NCBI GenBank assembly: GCA_902775835.1
Contig: CACYNZ010000202.1
Coordinates: forward strand, 1 to 6,950
Direction of reading: 5' to 3'
DNA: 6,950 nucleotides
From: an uncultured Eubacteriales bacterium
GTDB lineage: Bacteria; Bacillota_A; Clostridia; Christensenellales; Aristaeellaceae
The notes beneath the pieces were generated by a model, which saw only the letters and a list, made by a program, of their open reading frames with translations, was not told the origin of the DNA and made no database searches. This document shows, in pieces, positions 6,633 through 6,950 of the stretch (position 1 is its first letter; each line of letters starts with the position of its first letter). The translations under genes were made by a program, and so were the position numbers.

Positions 6633-6950
6633 ATGACTGTAGGCATTGTAGGCCTTGGGCTGATCGGCGGTTCTCTGGCCAGAACAATCCGTCTGCACAC
6701 AGATGACACGGTGCTGGGAACGGACACGAATGCGCTTACCATGCGTCAGGCCTTTCTCATGGAGGCGATTCACGGTGAGCTCAATGATGAGACACTGCCG
6801 CAGTGTGACATCCTGCTGGTGGCGCTGTATCCGTCAGCCATTGTGTCCTGGGTGGAAAGCCACAGGGAGCAGATTGCGCACAAAACAGTTGTCATTGACT
6901 GCGGCGGCGTGAAGCAGACCATTGTGGGACGGCTGCAGCAAGTGGCGGCG
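6633..6950 (+). CDS. tyrA: Prephenate dehydrogenase, N-terminal part (gene runs off the right edge)
   Basis: The 106 visible codons start at ATG 6633 behind an AGGGGG Shine-Dalgarno. The protein opens with a dinucleotide-binding fold: GLGLIGGS at residues 7-14 (GxGxxG), then D31 in 'VLGTDTN' at the end of the second strand, which fits NAD rather than NADP binding. 'ILLVALYPSAIVSWV' (60-74) and 'VVIDCGGVKQTIV' (86-98) correspond to the conserved strands and the DxGxxK motif typical of TyrA. The enzyme makes 4-hydroxyphenylpyruvate from prephenate in tyrosine synthesis. The catalytic His and the helical dimerisation domain would lie beyond the window. No clear promoter lies between the terminator and the start, so transcription may come from read-through or from within the upstream gene. 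Arogenate dehydrogenase is the main alternative; substrate specificity cannot be decided from this part. Confidence 0.9.
   Translation, partial: MTVGIVGLGLIGGSLARTIRLHTDDTVLGTDTNALTMRQAFLMEAIHGELNDETLPQCDILLVALYPSAIVSWVESHREQIAHKTVVIDCGGVKQTIVGRLQQVAA

Noticed and set aside
5616..6773. Open frame of 385 codons on the minus strand across the E2-like gene, the terminator and tyrA
   Set aside because: It runs antisense across two supported genes, a terminator and a leader. No family motif is visible.

Overview
The window (6950 bp, GC-rich by eye) looks like chromosomal DNA of a Gram-positive bacterium of the Bacillota. The reasons are a RecD2-type helicase with an extended N-terminal region rather than a RecBCD subunit, consensus sigma-A style promoters, strong purine-rich Shine-Dalgarno sites, and a heterodimeric multidrug-type ABC exporter of the LmrCD/BmrCD/TM287-288 class. 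I cannot place it to genus. An anaerobe of the Erysipelotrichia or Clostridia is a guess. There is no sign of phage, transposon, CRISPR or plasmid functions, and no rRNA or tRNA gene was seen.

Layout. The left 5.4 kb is read on the minus strand. Reading right to left: a divergent control region (5393-5666); a two-gene operon for the two half-transporters of a heterodimeric ABC exporter (5392-3629 and 3627-1858, one base apart); a rho-independent terminator (1817-1849); a promoter (1755-1783); and recD2 (1723 to the left edge, cut off before its last helicase motifs). The right 1.3 kb is read on the plus strand: a promoter and 87-nt leader, then a stand-alone 300-residue protein with the fold of the 2-oxoacid dehydrogenase E2 catalytic domain (5667-6569), a terminator (6579-6608), and the first 106 codons of a prephenate dehydrogenase gene (tyrA, 6633 to the right edge).

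How the genes work together. The two ABC proteins clearly form one machine. The first carries a degenerate Walker B (Asp for the catalytic Glu) and a Gln in place of the switch His, but an intact signature. The second has intact catalytic residues but a deviant signature. Paired head to tail, they give one active and one degenerate ATP site. The other genes (DNA helicase, E2-like protein, TyrA) have no evident functional tie to the exporter; recD2 has its own promoter behind a terminator.

Worth a second look. The E2-like protein has lost the canonical catalytic His and Asp of the DHRxxDG motif (here DERVCSG) and has neither a lipoyl domain nor dehydrogenase neighbours. The divergent control region holds three CCCGGG-centred palindromes spaced near whole helical turns, and an 8-bp inverted repeat lying exactly at the predicted start of the plus-strand transcript. 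I found no convincing wholly new multi-gene system.
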